A DNA stretch of 64,000 nucleotides. Origin: Arabidopsis thaliana. Lineage: Eukaryota; Streptophyta; Magnoliopsida; Brassicales; Brassicaceae. How positions within the stretch are numbered: the first letter of the stretch is position 1; each line of letters opens with the position of its first letter. The notes beneath the pieces are model-generated. The model was given only the letters and a program-made list of their open reading frames with translations. It searched no databases and was not told where the DNA came from. Where the stretch lies: the NCBI RefSeq assembly GCF_000001735.4, contig NC_003070.9, positions 19,019,971-19,083,970 on the forward strand, given 5' to 3'. Below are positions 48,352 to 60,100 of this stretch, one piece after another. The translations under genes were made by a program, and so were the position numbers.

Positions 48352-49374
48352 GCGTTTTGCTCAAATCAGAAAAAAAAAAATCACCGCGATACTTCTTCTT
48401 CTCCACCTCCTACGCCGCTTTTTCTTCGATCACATCGCTCCTATGCCGATCAGGTAATCGACACGCAGAAGCAGGTTCTCTCTCTGATCCGCGATTTCAC
48501 TCTGAAAGATCTCGTGGAGGTAAGATACTTCATACATTTTGTTTGTTTTCTAGAGATTTCGGGTTTTGAACGATTCTACTATTCAATCCCTGGAGACACA
48601 GGTGAGTTGTCTTTGAACGATTTTACTATTCAATCTCTGGAGGTTTTGATTTTTCTTTGATCTTACTTGGTTTTTGGGATGATTAACAAGTTTTGGTGCC
48701 TAATGAGATTGAAACTGTGCCTCTTTTTTTTTTTTCTCAGGCAAGGATTAGTCTTCTTCAGGATGAAGTTTCTACTAATGGCATTGAAGATGATGCTCTT
48801 AAGGTTTGGCCACACATTGTTTATTTGAGTTTTTAGTGCTTATGGTTGCAGGTTGATATCTTCGTTTGATATTCTGGAATTTTTGTTGATGACATGATTG
48901 TTGGCGAAATAAAGAACAAGAAAGGATTACTCATGTGATTTTTGTTTTCTAATATCTTGATTAGTTTAGTTCAAACTTTGGGTTTTGTTTGGTGATTGCT
49001 TATTCTATTTGTGATATACAGAGATCAGTTTATAAGCTAAATGGAAGAATTGATCAAGGAGAAAAGGTTATTTTCTATTCTTTGCGTTTTCATCTTATGA
49101 TGTTGCATCACATCTTAAGTTGCTTGGTTGGTAATAGGGAGTTCCATAAAACTATAGATTTGAGTGTGGGCAGTGATGAGACTACTGGCATAACTGCAAG
49201 TGAGTAGCTACTGTTTACAGTTTACTCTTCTTGTTCGATTTCTAACTGTTTTATTAAGAGATAATGGCCTTTGGATATGTTTGTAATATCAGATAACAAA
49301 GCTTTTGTGGATGGTTCTGGAGCTGATTCAGAAGCTATCAAGGGAATGCTATCTGATTCACTCAGCCTATTAAG
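48352..49374 (+). pseudogene. 5'-truncated multi-exon gene fragment, family not recognised
   Basis: Four exon-like segments with good splice sites and compatible phases: up to 48519 (SYADQVIDTQKQVLSLIRDF..., donor GAG|GTAAGA), 48741-48803 (ARISLLQDEVSTNGIEDDAL...), 49022-49199 (RSVYKLNGRIDQGEK and an open continuation) and 49293-49374 (NNKAFVDGSGADSEAIKGML...). The first has no in-frame ATG after the stop at 48349, so the 5' end is missing or uses another frame. The peptide is hydrophilic and helical. I recall a locus here (At1g51430) described as COG-complex-related, but I see nothing that proves it. It is followed directly by a jacalin tail from an unrelated gene. Confidence 0.45.
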
Positions 49375-49406
49375 GTACACTGTTTCTCGCTGGTGAAATT
49401 GTAGCG

Positions 49407-49574
49407 ATGCTTAGATTCACGACGAACAAACGAACCTCTCCGCCTTTTGGACTTGAAAGTGCCAAAAGCGTCCTACTCAAAGAAGATGGCCACAAGGTCG
49501 TCGGGTTCCATGGCAAAGCGGGTGCAGACATAATTCACCAAGTTGGAGTCCATGTCAAGCCCATTTTCAAGTGA
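49407..49574 (+). pseudogene. Jacalin-like lectin domain, C-terminal fragment
   Basis: A 55-residue open frame reads [20 protein letters not shown], then [20 protein letters not shown] and HVKPIFK-stop. The segments TSPPFG, GFHG and [10 protein letters not shown] are typical of the last beta-strands of plant jacalin-related lectins. The rest of the domain (about 90 residues upstream) is missing, so this is a relic or an exon captured by the fragment before it. Confidence 0.75.
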
Positions 49575-51000
49575 AGTTTTTAATATTTTCTCAAAGTCTC
49601 AGTCTAATAAAAATGAGCTAAAAAAAAGCTCTGTTCTAGAAATTGTTATTTACGTGTGTAAATGGTAAATAAGGTCTTTCACGCACTTTGCCTATGTGTT
49701 ACTTGTGTGTTGTTGGTGTTCGTGTTTCAATGTCTCTTTATGGTGTACTGGAGTTTGTAACAGTACTGTTTAAGGTGTACATATAAAATTTTGGTTACGT
49801 TGTGTTATAACTCATAATTTGTTGATAGGTCTAATTTCAACAAGGTTTTCATATCGGAATAACAATTTCAAAATGATTCAAGAAATCATAAAACAGTTTC
49901 GACAATTTTTTTTGTTTTATGATATTTAAACAAGTCTTACCAATGTGTAAACATATTTAGTACTAGTATCATAAACAATCTCAAACAATAAAGAAACATT
50001 AAAACTAATACTAAAAAATTGTTAATGATACTCATAAAATATCACCTATGTGCATGCTCTTAGTCCTTAGGAAGATTAAGATTGGATTCGGTTCAGTTTG
50101 AAAGTTAGAATTGGACTCTAAAGGCCGAAGTTAAAGGACCAAGTTTTGTGAAAGTGAGTGAGTTGACACCGTCTATTTGGAGTAAGCATGGAGTACCAAA
50201 ATAGTAATATGTTCCATGTTTCATATATGTTTGGCTTCCTCGTTTGTGTCTGGTATGAGGTTTCGTTCACACCAAATATTTCAATTTATTATTTCGGTTA
50301 CTTTGAAGATAGTGAAACGTTTTTTTTTTTTTTTTATATGATGAAATTTGGCTTTTCAAAAAAGTATAAACTAAAAAAAACAAAACTATATCAACCATTG
50401 ATAATTTGACTATCATTGCTAACTAGTAAATTTGCATAAACCACTGTACTAATTATTACCCATCCACGATCCCTTAATAAAATTTTGCACCTTAACAAAG
50501 AAAAATCATTACATTCTCAAACTCATCATTATGATGTACCACTAGCTAAATAAAGCTTAAAATCCCAACCCTATAGATATCTTTCTCCCTTATTAGGATC
50601 ACTTGAATAGATTCTTACTTCGCAATACAAAGTGGAATATTTCTCTGTTTCTTGAGTTGGTCTATTCACATATTTAATACATGTTAAAAGATGTGTGGCC
50701 ATATTGTACAAGAAGGAATTGAGAACTCCATTAAAGGAGAAGAAAGAAACATCCATTAAGTGTATGTCTCTCTCTTCTTCACCGACCCCATTAAATACAC
50801 AACAATAAGGAGAGGCACTTATACCAAACTCATCATCAATCTTTGTAACCCAACCAAATCATGATCATCCACACAAAAAAAACAAAGCAAATTTAATCGA
50901 AAGTCATATGCATACATATATACTCACTTGCTCTCTGATTTTCTCTACACAAAAAAAAAAAACAAAAAAAAAAATATAACTCTCAAACAACCCAATCTAA
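49575..51000. other. Intergenic and lipase promoter
   Basis: No gene seen. Contains poly-T/A tracts (for example 50322-50334). The last 60 bp before 51001 are an A-rich leader. Confidence 0.45.
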
Positions 51001-52584
51001 ATGGCTTCTCTATCTTTACCAATAACTCTCAAGAACCCAAGATTCTTCTCTTCTTCTCCTCAAAACATCTTTAAAACCCAACCCCAAACCCTAGTTTTGA
51101 CAACAAAGTTCAAGACTTGTTCCATCATTTGCTCATCTTCATGCACAAGCATAAGCTCTTCAACGACTCAACAGAAGCAGTCAAATAAACAAACCCATGT
51201 GTCAGACAACAAACGAGAAGAAAAAGCGGAAGAAGAAGAAGAAGAGAAAGAAGTTAGTCTTCGAGAAATTTGGAGAGAAGTACAAGGTTGCAATAATTGG
51301 GAAGGACAACTAGATCCAATGAACAATCATCTTCGAAGAGAGATCATACGTTATGGCGAATTTGCTCAAGCTTGCTATGACTCATTCGACTTCGATCCTC
51401 ACTCTAAATACTGTGGCTCTTGCAAATACCATCCTTCTGATTTCTTCTTAAACCTTGACCTACATCTCCACAAAGGCTACACCATAACACGTTACCTCTA
51501 CGCTACATCCAACATAAACCTCCCAAACTTCTTCCAGAAATCAAAACTCAGCTCGATTTGGAGCCAACACGCGAACTGGATGGGTTTTGTTGCTGTAGCT
51601 ACGGACGAAGAAGAGGTGAGTCGGCTCGGGAGACGTGACATAGTCATTGCTTGGAGAGGCACAGTCACTTATCTCGAATGGATCTATGACTTAAAAGACA
51701 TTCTTTGTTCAGCTAACTTCGGTGACGACCCATCTATCAAGATTGAATTAGGGTTTCATGACTTATACACCAAGAAAGAAGATTCTTGCAAATTCTCTTC
51801 CTTCTCGGCTCGGGAACAGGTTTTGGCTGAAGTCAAACGGCTTATTGAGTACTACGGTACCGAAGAAGAAGGTCACAAGACAAGCATCACCGTGACAGGG
51901 CACAGCCTCGGCGCCTCTCTGGCTTTGGTCAGTGCTTATGATATCGCAGAGCTAAACTTGAATCACGTACCGGAGAACAACTATAAAATTCCAATTACTG
52001 TTTTCTCCTTCTCGGGACCTCGAGTAGGTAACTTGAGGTTCAAGGAACGATGTGACGAACTAGGGGTTAAAGTTCTGAGAGTCGTTAATGTACACGACAA
52101 GGTACCTTCTGTTCCAGGGATATTCACAAACGAGAAGTTTCAGTTTCAGAAGTATGTGGAAGAAAAAACATCATTCCCGTGGAGCTACGCGCACGTCGGC
52201 GTGGAGCTTGCCTTGGACCACAAGAAAAGCCCATTTCTGAAACCGACTAAGGATTTGGGTTGTGCACATAACCTAGAAGCTTTGCTTCATTTGGTGGATG
52301 GTTATCATGGAAAAGACGAAGAAGCAGAGAAGAGATTTTGTTTGGTGACAAAGCGAGACATAGCTTTAGTGAATAAGAGTTGTGATTTCTTGAGAGGTGA
52401 GTACCATGTGCCGCCTTGTTGGAGACAAGATGAGAACAAAGGTATGGTCAAGAACGGCGATGGACAGTGGGTTCTTCCGGACCGACCACTGCTTGAACCT
52501 CACGGACCGGAGGATATCGCTCATCATCTTCAACAAGTTCTTGGGAAGGTTAACGATGATAATTTTAAACCCACAACGACTTAA
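51001..52584 (+). CDS. DALL2: DAD1-like plastid phospholipase A1 (class I-gamma)
   Basis: Intronless, 527 residues. Releases acyl chains from plastid glycerolipids and is related to DAD1, which starts jasmonate synthesis. Residues 1 to about 75 are Ser/Thr-rich and basic, a chloroplast transit peptide, then an acidic linker (EEKAEEEEEEKE). The lipase-3 core starts near WEGQLDPMNNHLRREIIRYG and includes IAWRGT (oxyanion region), GHSLGAS with nucleophile S302, VNVHDKVPSVPG with D366, and CAHNLEALLHL with H423 as probable catalytic His. The locus I recall (At1g51440) is named DALL2 and also PLA1-I-gamma; numbering varies between sources. Substrate preference cannot be read from sequence. Confidence 0.92.
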   Translation: MASLSLPITLKNPRFFSSSPQNIFKTQPQTLVLTTKFKTCSIICSSSCTSISSSTTQQKQSNKQTHVSDNKREEKAEEEEEEKEVSLREIWREVQGCNNWEGQLDPMNNHLRREIIRYGEFAQACYDSFDFDPHSKYCGSCKYHPSDFFLNLDLHLHKGYTITRYLYATSNINLPNFFQKSKLSSIWSQHANWMGFVAVATDEEEVSRLGRRDIVIAWRGTVTYLEWIYDLKDILCSANFGDDPSIKIELGFHDLYTKKEDSCKFSSFSAREQVLAEVKRLIEYYGTEEEGHKTSITVTGHSLGASLALVSAYDIAELNLNHVPENNYKIPITVFSFSGPRVGNLRFKERCDELGVKVLRVVNVHDKVPSVPGIFTNEKFQFQKYVEEKTSFPWSYAHVGVELALDHKKSPFLKPTKDLGCAHNLEALLHLVDGYHGKDEEAEKRFCLVTKRDIALVNKSCDFLRGEYHVPPCWRQDENKGMVKNGDGQWVLPDRPLLEPHGPEDIAHHLQQVLGKVNDDNFKPTTT

Positions 52585-53257
52585 GTCGAAAATTAAATAT
52601 AAATAGTTATAAAAATATTTTCGTAATTAATGTGTGGATCACGTTTGATAAATTGAGTATGTTAGTGTTTGATTAATGATTTAATTAAACTTCTATAATT
52701 ATGGAGGTCATCACCATCCCCCATTCTCTGTCATGTATAAGCTATGATTAGATATATAATATGTGGTTACATGATATCACGTATATATGTGGTTTAGGAG
52801 AGATCCAATACAACTTTCATTGGTTAAAAGTTAAGCGGTAAATTCGTACAAATATAACGTGGAAGAAAAGTGGACCACAACAAAGTGCATGCTAAGAGGG
52901 CATTGAGTGCGTGTATCACTTGAAAAAATAATAATCATAAATCTCTGTGTTCCCCAAAATATGATATAACAATTACAATATGCGCACGACAGGAATTAAA
53001 GGATTCAGAGTTGTCATCATATTAACAGATAATGCGATATGTTCCACAATAAACAGAACAAGAAGTTGTTCCATATCTTTCGAGTTAAAGTTGTTTATAT
53101 ATAGATAGTTTTGATAGATTCTTTAAGATATGACTTTGTAATCTAATTAAATACTTGAAAATCGTAACTCATGAATATACAGAAAGCTCTTTTTGTCCAT
53201 TGAGATCTCTAAATCTTTCACATCATGCATTGAGGAATCAGAAAGTGCTTTAACCTC

Positions 53258-53545
53258 AACCTTCTTTTCTCTCAGCCTTCTTAACCACTCGAGCTTTGCT
53301 CTCCTTGTCATATGTTTTGTGATCAAGGGATTAATTTGATAAAATTCTTCATATATATCTCAGTCCATACCTCCTTGAATTCAGCAAGGCATGTACTCCA
53401 TTCTTCTTGCTTCTTCTTCATCATTGTAGGCAATGCACGACCATGATCCTTTTTTTTGTTTTGCTAAATCAAGACTAGGATCCTTCTTAATAATTTCAGT
53501 GACTTCCTTCCCATAATCACCATACAATGCATCAATGAATCTCAT
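53258..53545 (-). pseudogene. SIN3-like corepressor fragment, decayed
   Basis: Read on the minus strand: MRFIDALYGDYGKEVTEIIK, KKDPSLDLAKQKK, a 1-base shift, then ALPTMMKKKQEEWSTCLAEF and KEVWTEIYMKN; after a stop, another frame gives SLDHKTYDKESKARVVKKAE. The order 'LKQKxEEW ... FxxVWxExxxKxxxKSLDH' is a conserved block of SIN3 proteins, present from yeast to human and in plant SNL proteins. At least one shift and one stop break it, and no other SIN3 domain is nearby. The identification comes from recalled family motifs. Confidence 0.6.
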
Positions 53546-54272
53546 GTTTTGACCTTTCTCAACTAATTAATAATTTTAAATAATATGAAATTAATTTTTA
53601 AGTTTATTACAATAAAAAAATCGATTTTATTAATATTTTACGAGAAGCTTGAGCTAAAATTCCTGAAAATTTTGTTTTATGATTATATTGGTAATAATCC
53701 AGCAAAAGAAGAGTTATTCCGAATAGGTTCCCTGGAAAATTGGGATTGAATAGATGTTGGATGACTAGAATACCTCGTCTTTAGAAATAAAGAAGGCTGT
53801 GAACTTTTTGTACGACGTATGCCTACTTCTTTGAAATTTTGTGGTTGTTTTAATACTTGCATTTGGTTTTTGGCTCAATTTATAAGTAATCGGAAGTTTT
53901 TATTAGTATGTATATTTTTATGCAAGCGATAGGATAAACAAATTTTAGTAAAGAATAAGGATAATAACTCATTCCATCGTATTATACATTATATTTAACC
54001 ACCACCAATTATAAATATATCTATTATAAAAAGATCAAATTAGAGTACTTATAATTTTTTAACTTTTTGATCTATTAAGTATTGATGACATTCTTTAAAA
54101 ATATCAAGTAAAACTATTTTCAAATGTTCTATATAATAGTACTTTCCAAATAATAGTATAAAAGTTTAGAAAAAAATATATGAGAAAGCCAAATAATCTA
54201 TTGTTAGATGCATAAACCGTTTTTATTTTTAAATGGACTAAACTACTAAGAAAACATGGACACCCCTTATCC

Positions 54273-54307
54273 AAACCCTAGTTTCTTACTGGGCCTCATA
54301 AAGCCCA
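54273..54307 (+). promoter_or_regulatory. Telo-box and site II motifs, TRAUCO promoter
   Basis: AAACCCTAG (54273-54281), TGGGCC (54290-54295) and AAGCCCA (54301-54307) are clustered 120-156 bp before the ATG. Telo-box plus site II is a common module in promoters of plant growth and translation genes. Role is inferred. Confidence 0.55.
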
Positions 54308-54428
54308 CATAAGTCTCTAACATTTAAAAAAAATAATTCACTGTTTCTCTGCCATCCGCCAGTCTCTCAAAAATTTGCAAGTCGGCGAGTGCCACAAACT
54401 GGCTGCATCAAAAAAAACTTCTGTTTCA

Positions 54429-56250
54429 ATGGAGTCTCTTCAATCAAATTCCAAAATTGAAGAAGCTGAACAAAATCCCAAAATTGAAGAAGCACAAGTC
54501 TCAGTATCGCTTCCCGAAGAACCTACCGGAGTTCTTCTTCCCTCCGAACTGGTGGACGATTCAGCGCCGCCGGAATCATCCGATGCTGTCGAAGAATCAA
54601 TCGAAACTGCTTCAGAAGCAGAAGTATCAATTTCTCTTCTCGAAGGAACTACCACCGGAACCGCTCTTCTTCCTTCTGAAGAGAATGATTTAGCGCCATT
54701 GGAATCGTCCGGTATAATTGAAGAACCAATCGATACTGATTTAGAGAAATTAGATGTAGTAGCTATGGATGTTGATCAACCCGGATCCGATTTGAAAATT
54801 GAATCCGATTCATTCTCTGAAGAAGCTCCGACTACTTCTTCCTCCGATAACCCTAAATCTCCGAAACTGGATTCTGTGGCTAATCAGAACGGTAGCGCAA
54901 TGGAAGAAGACGAAGGAGATGAAGAGCAAGATGATCCACCGCATAAGAAGCTTAAGCAGCTAGATTGTCTTACTTCAGTCGCTGTTAAGGAAGAGGAGGA
55001 GCCAGAGCAAGTGCTTCCATCGGAAGCTATGGTTGTGGAGGAAGCGGCGACTCTGGTTGCGAGTGCGGCTAAGAAATCTAAATCGAAGAAGAAGAACAAT
55101 AATGTATGGGTGACTAAGAGCACACGTAAGGGAAAGAAGAAGAGTAAAGCCAACACGCCGAATCCAGCAGCTGTAGAAGATAAGGTATTGATAACTCCGG
55201 TGCCTAGATTTCCCGATAAGGGAGACGATACACCTGACTTGGAAATTTGCCTTTCTAAAGTATACAAAGCTGAGAAAGTTGAGATAAGTGAAGATAGACT
55301 TACTGCAGGAAGTAGTAAAGGGTATAGGATGGTGAGAGCTACAAGAGGAGTTGTTGAAGGAGCTTGGTACTTTGAGATTAAAGTTTTGAGTTTAGGTGAG
55401 ACTGGTCATACACGACTCGGGTGGTCGACTGATAAAGGGGATTTGCAGGCTCCAGTTGGGTATGATGGGAATAGTTTTGGGTTTAGGGATATTGATGGGT
55501 GTAAGATACATAAGGCTTTAAGGGAGACATATGCTGAGGAAGGGTACAAGGAAGGTGATGTTATTGGATTCTACATAAATCTTCCTGATGGTGAATCTTT
55601 TGCTCCAAAGCCTCCTCATTATGTGTTTTATAAAGGGCAGAGATATATTTGTGCACCTGATGCTAAAGAGGAGCCTCCTAAAGTTGTACCAGGTATGTCA
55701 TGCGTCACCTGTTCTTTAATTTTCGTGTTCTTGTGGGGTGACTTTTCTGCTTTTTGGTAGTCGCATATGTTTTAAGTAGACTAAAAATGTGTATGAATGT
55801 TGTTGCTTGTGATGGTAGCTTTATCATGGTTTGGTAGAGAATAGATAGTGGAGATTCTTCATAAAGATAAATGCCTTAGTTTTGTTTTTGCTACCCTCCA
55901 CATCTATGATGTAGATGGTATCTGTGCAATTCTGGAAGATTAATGACCAATCTTTCGTTAACGATACCTTTACTTCTGATGCAGGCAGTGAAATATCGTT
56001 CTTCAAAAATGGTGTATGTCAGGGAGCGGCCTTCACAGATATTGTTGGCGGTCGTTACTACCCTGCTGCTTCGATGTACACTCTTCCCGACCAGTCAAAT
56101 TGTCTTGTGAAGTTCAATTTTGGCCCCAGTTTTGAGTTTTTCCCTGAGGATTTTGGTGGGCGTGCTACCCCGAGGCCGATGTGGGAGGTTCCATATCATG
56201 GATTTAATGGTAGACTTGAAACTAATGGTTCTGAGGATATGAAGAGTTAG
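54429..56250 (+). CDS. TRO: TRAUCO, ASH2-like SPRY protein
   Basis: Core subunit of COMPASS-like H3K4 methyltransferase complexes; trauco mutants arrest as embryos. Two exons, 54429-55692 and 55985-56250, join in frame to 509 residues. The N-terminal half is acidic and disordered (many E/S/P, with two similar blocks around [16 protein letters not shown] and [18 protein letters not shown]), then a Lys-rich nuclear signal ([20 protein letters not shown]). The SPRY domain covers about 295-490: [55 protein letters not shown] and [15 protein letters not shown]. The first ATG is 54429; the longer frame from TTG at 54375 is not a start. Matches At1g51450. Confidence 0.93.
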
Positions 56251-57161
56251 GCAGAACCAGCAGGCGTATTCTTGACATTTTAACACAGTTTTCCCAAACT
56301 AGTTCTTGGTTCAGATTTGGATGAGTTTAGTTGTAACAGTCATAGGGTAGCAAATGAACAACAAATGAGTTCTGTACATGTCTACTCTAAAATAATCAGA
56401 CTGGTTTTTTCTGATTTTACAACTGGATTAGCCATATTTGTTTAAAGTTATTGATTGTTTGTGTATTTTTTTTCCTTACTATGTAATATTTCTGGGAGCT
56501 TATATTTGGGTTCCCAAAGTTGAAAATTTACCATTTTTGCTTGGTTTTACACTTTTAAGGTTTTAAGTATCTCGTTGTTTGTTCTCTATCTGTTCAACAA
56601 ACGCCTTTGGGAGGTTACTTTTGTTAGTTTTGATTCTATTCCCTATCAACTATATGCTAAAAGAGGAGATTTCATGGCACTTAGTGATAAAAGTCAAATA
56701 TGCCTGGTCTGTTCTGTTCTTGTGCTGCACAGATTATAGATTTGCGTCACTGGTGCTATCAAGCAAGGACCAGTGTTCTACTGCCAGCCAGGTAACAAAT
56801 CTCCATACCATCTTCTGTTTATTTGATTTCCATAACACAGTTTCTTCTGAAGCTATGTTAGCAAACGAAGTGCCTTATTTGATATATTTACGGTGGTTCG
56901 TTGGTAGACTCTCTCTTAGGGGTTCATGCATGCATCACTTGTAATCTGATAATGTAGCCATGCTTATCTTTTTTCTCCAATATATGTATCTCTGATAGAT
57001 ACCATCCTCATGCTAAACAAATCTCATTAGTCAGAATGATAGTATCTCTCTTTTCTTTTTTTTTTCCTTACACAACGGGCTACAAACAGTTTATCAAGTT
57101 TGAAGAGAGTGACATCTGACATATTGAAATATATGGAAATTGCATCCTGCTGTATATGCTT
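56251..57161. other. Convergent 3' flanks of TRO and ABCG13
   Basis: TRO (plus) and ABCG13 (minus) converge here. The open frame at about 56579-56944 lacks an ATG start and any family resemblance; I treat it as untranslated or intergenic sequence. Confidence 0.45.
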
Positions 57162-60100
57162 CTAATGCAGTGGAGAGTTAAGTCCTTCCTGAGAAGAGAG
57201 AGCATGGTGAACAGGGTATCGCCTGGAAGGGAAAGGTGTCATTCTTCTGAAAGAAGGCCTTTTCTGGATATGGCTCAGAGTTCTCTTTGTGTATAACATG
57301 TGAATAACTGGGAAAACCTTTTCCCGGAACTTGAGGATGGCGAAGAAGGCAATCCTATACCCAATGAGAATCATCATCACAACTGCTAGATCCAACCACT
57401 TTGAACTTTCTGGATTTATGCCTAGAACAGTTTGAAGAATGAGTTCTCCTTTCATTTTTGGTACCAAGGGTAACGGAGAATCATACTCCACCCCAATCAT
57501 CTCATTCTTGTATGCTCCCTGCAATTTATCAGGTATGCTCATTTAAGATAGCTACTTGACGATATAGTCTGCATCTTAAAGTTGAGAAAACCTGGTTACC
57601 TGTAGTGCCCATGCACCATAGTTTATGTAGGACACCGGGTATCGCCAGAACACCATTGGTAAGTCGGGGAAGAATCGGAAAAACCCCGCACTTAACACCA
57701 TAATTCCCTATGAGATGAAGGATAAAGCGGTTTTCAATTTAGAATAGTTTTTGGAGATATAAGAAAGCTTGTAGGTGAAAGAGCGACAGAGGCCACTCTT
57801 ACAATGTAACCAGCTCCCAACATGACTCCCATCAAGAAGTTAGGGACTACTGAAGCTATCATCATCATGCAACTCTCCACAGTTGTAATCGCGCAGATAA
57901 GGTCGAGACAGTTGTAGAAGAAATGAGAACCTCCGGATTGGAACCTCACCATGTAGATAGTGATTGAGCTGGTGGAGAGGCACATAAGGATTATGAAAGG
58001 TAATGAGGAGAGTAAATTAGACACAGTGTATACTGCAACCCCATAGTGTCCATTGAGCCTTTCGCGAGAAAACACCTGTTTTCAGGAATAAAGATGCTAA
58101 AACATAAGATAAGTTTTTAGGTGAAGAAAGAGAATTTTTCTCTGTTTAGCTCTTTACCTTCATTTCTTCAATGAAGGATTGGAATCCTCCTATTGACATG
58201 AATGTCATAAAGCCTGCCATAAATCCGCCACAAGCTGCAGTACTCATAACATTTGTGTGGTTTCTCCCGACGTTGAAGAAGATTGACCCGACACAAATGG
58301 ATAACACTATGTAGACTGCAATCCGCATCCAGTAGTACCCCAAGTCTCTACTCATGTTGATGAAAGATCGCTGAGTAAGTATTCTGAGTTGTTTCCACCA
58401 ATTAGTTTGGCTCCCCTTTTTCCTTTCTGTGACAATCCCCACCTGTTGCACAAGGTTTATAACTGTGCTTATGAGACTCTCATTATGTGATACATTGTAG
58501 TTTTAAGGGAAGTAGTAACCGTAACTTACTATCGATGCTATTTCTTGAATTCTTGCTCTTGAAGCTGCTGCATAAAGTGAACACTTAAATTTTCTGACAA
58601 GTGTTGTTCTAATTTCTGCAGTTGGTATATCATCCAGAGGATCTAATGTGTTTGTAGTTTCATGTAGTTGGTGAAGAGAGAAAGATGAATCCTGCAGATG
58701 TAAAAGGTCGAGGTCAAAAGCTTGAGAGTATTGTAAGTTCATGAAAAAACAAGAAGGGCAGAGGAAAACAAACGTTGATTCTCCGAGATTCAACCAAAGC
58801 CGCTGTGACATTATCGAAATCGGAATTGACACAGCGAAGGAAGTGGTCTGATGGATTCCGTCTACTTGGACAAGGAAAACCTGCTTCACCAAAGAACTGC
58901 AATGTCGAAGCAACAACAACACAAATGAGCATAATGGTTATATACTCTTGCCAATGCTCTATCTTATTACCTTTGTTGCAGATTCTGCTTCGCCAAAGTA
59001 AACAGTTTCTCCTCCAGACAGAAGTAGCAGGTCATCAAAGAGGGCGAAAACCTCACCACTCGGCTGATGGATCGAAGAAACCACAGTTTTGCCACTGCTT
59101 GCTATGTTTCTAAGAATCTGAACCACGAAGAAAGCTGAAGCACTGTCCAGTCCACTAGTTGGTTCGTCTAGAAAGAGGAGACTTGGTTTTGTTAAGACCT
59201 CGAGGGCAATACTAAGCCGTTTCTTCTCTCCTCCGCTTATTCCACGCAAATGCCAGTTTCCAATGGTCCTGTCTGAACATTCTTCAAGACCCATGTCAGT
59301 GATTGTAGCTTCCACAATGTCACTGATCTCTTCTCTGGTAAGCTTTGAAGGGAGCCTGAGATGAGCCGAGTAAGATATGGATTCTCTCACTGTCAAAGTT
59401 CCTAGCAACACATCTTCTTGCGTCACATAAGCCTGAGAGTTTAGGACATTCATGAATAATAATAGTTTGATTGTGTAAAAGGGTAAAAACTAAAGAGAAA
59501 AGATAAATTTTCTTACGGCAGCACCAAAGTCAAGTCTTCTCTTCTTGCCATTGACAAGTACTTTGCCACTCATTACAACATTCCCTGCTAATCTTCCTGT
59601 ACCATCACCAAATTTACCTTTTAATGTTAGATGTTAAATCTTTCATGTTTTTGAACAATCTTATAGCATTGATAGAACAATCTTATAACCCGGTTTTGGG
59701 TTTTTCGCTTTTACAAGAATATTAGCCACAGTAAAATTAAATTGGTTTCGATTAGTCATAAGCATAAAATAAAGATCTTCTTAATCCAATCAAATTTAGG
59801 TTTGGTCAAGAAAATAATAATCGATTTGGATTGTTTTTGGATTGAACGTAACATCCCTCAAAGAGTCCGACCAGTCACCAAACCGGGTTCAACTTGTGAA
59901 GAGATCGCAAGTCGGTATGAAGATACGATCGTGCAATCCTAAATATTTGTGTCAGAATATTGGTGATTGGTAGTTGGTTAACATTTAAAATATGATTTAA
60001 TAAGAAATGTTACTGCAAAATTTCTGTACATAGTCTACGTTAGAGAAACGTAACTATCAATTTATTCAATACTAAATGTACGACGATGTAAATTTATTAA

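Larger units (their letters stand above)
52585..54428. other. Intergenic with one relic
   Basis: Contains the SIN3-like relic (listed separately) and the TRAUCO promoter at the right end. The remainder is AT-rich and shows nothing recognisable. Confidence 0.45.

Noticed and set aside
54440..55267. Minus-strand ORFs inside TRAUCO exon 1
   Set aside because: Antisense shadows of the acidic, Lys-rich coding exon.
56579..56944. 121-residue plus-strand ORF after TRAUCO
   Set aside because: No ATG at its start, no family resemblance, and it lies in the convergent 3' flanks.
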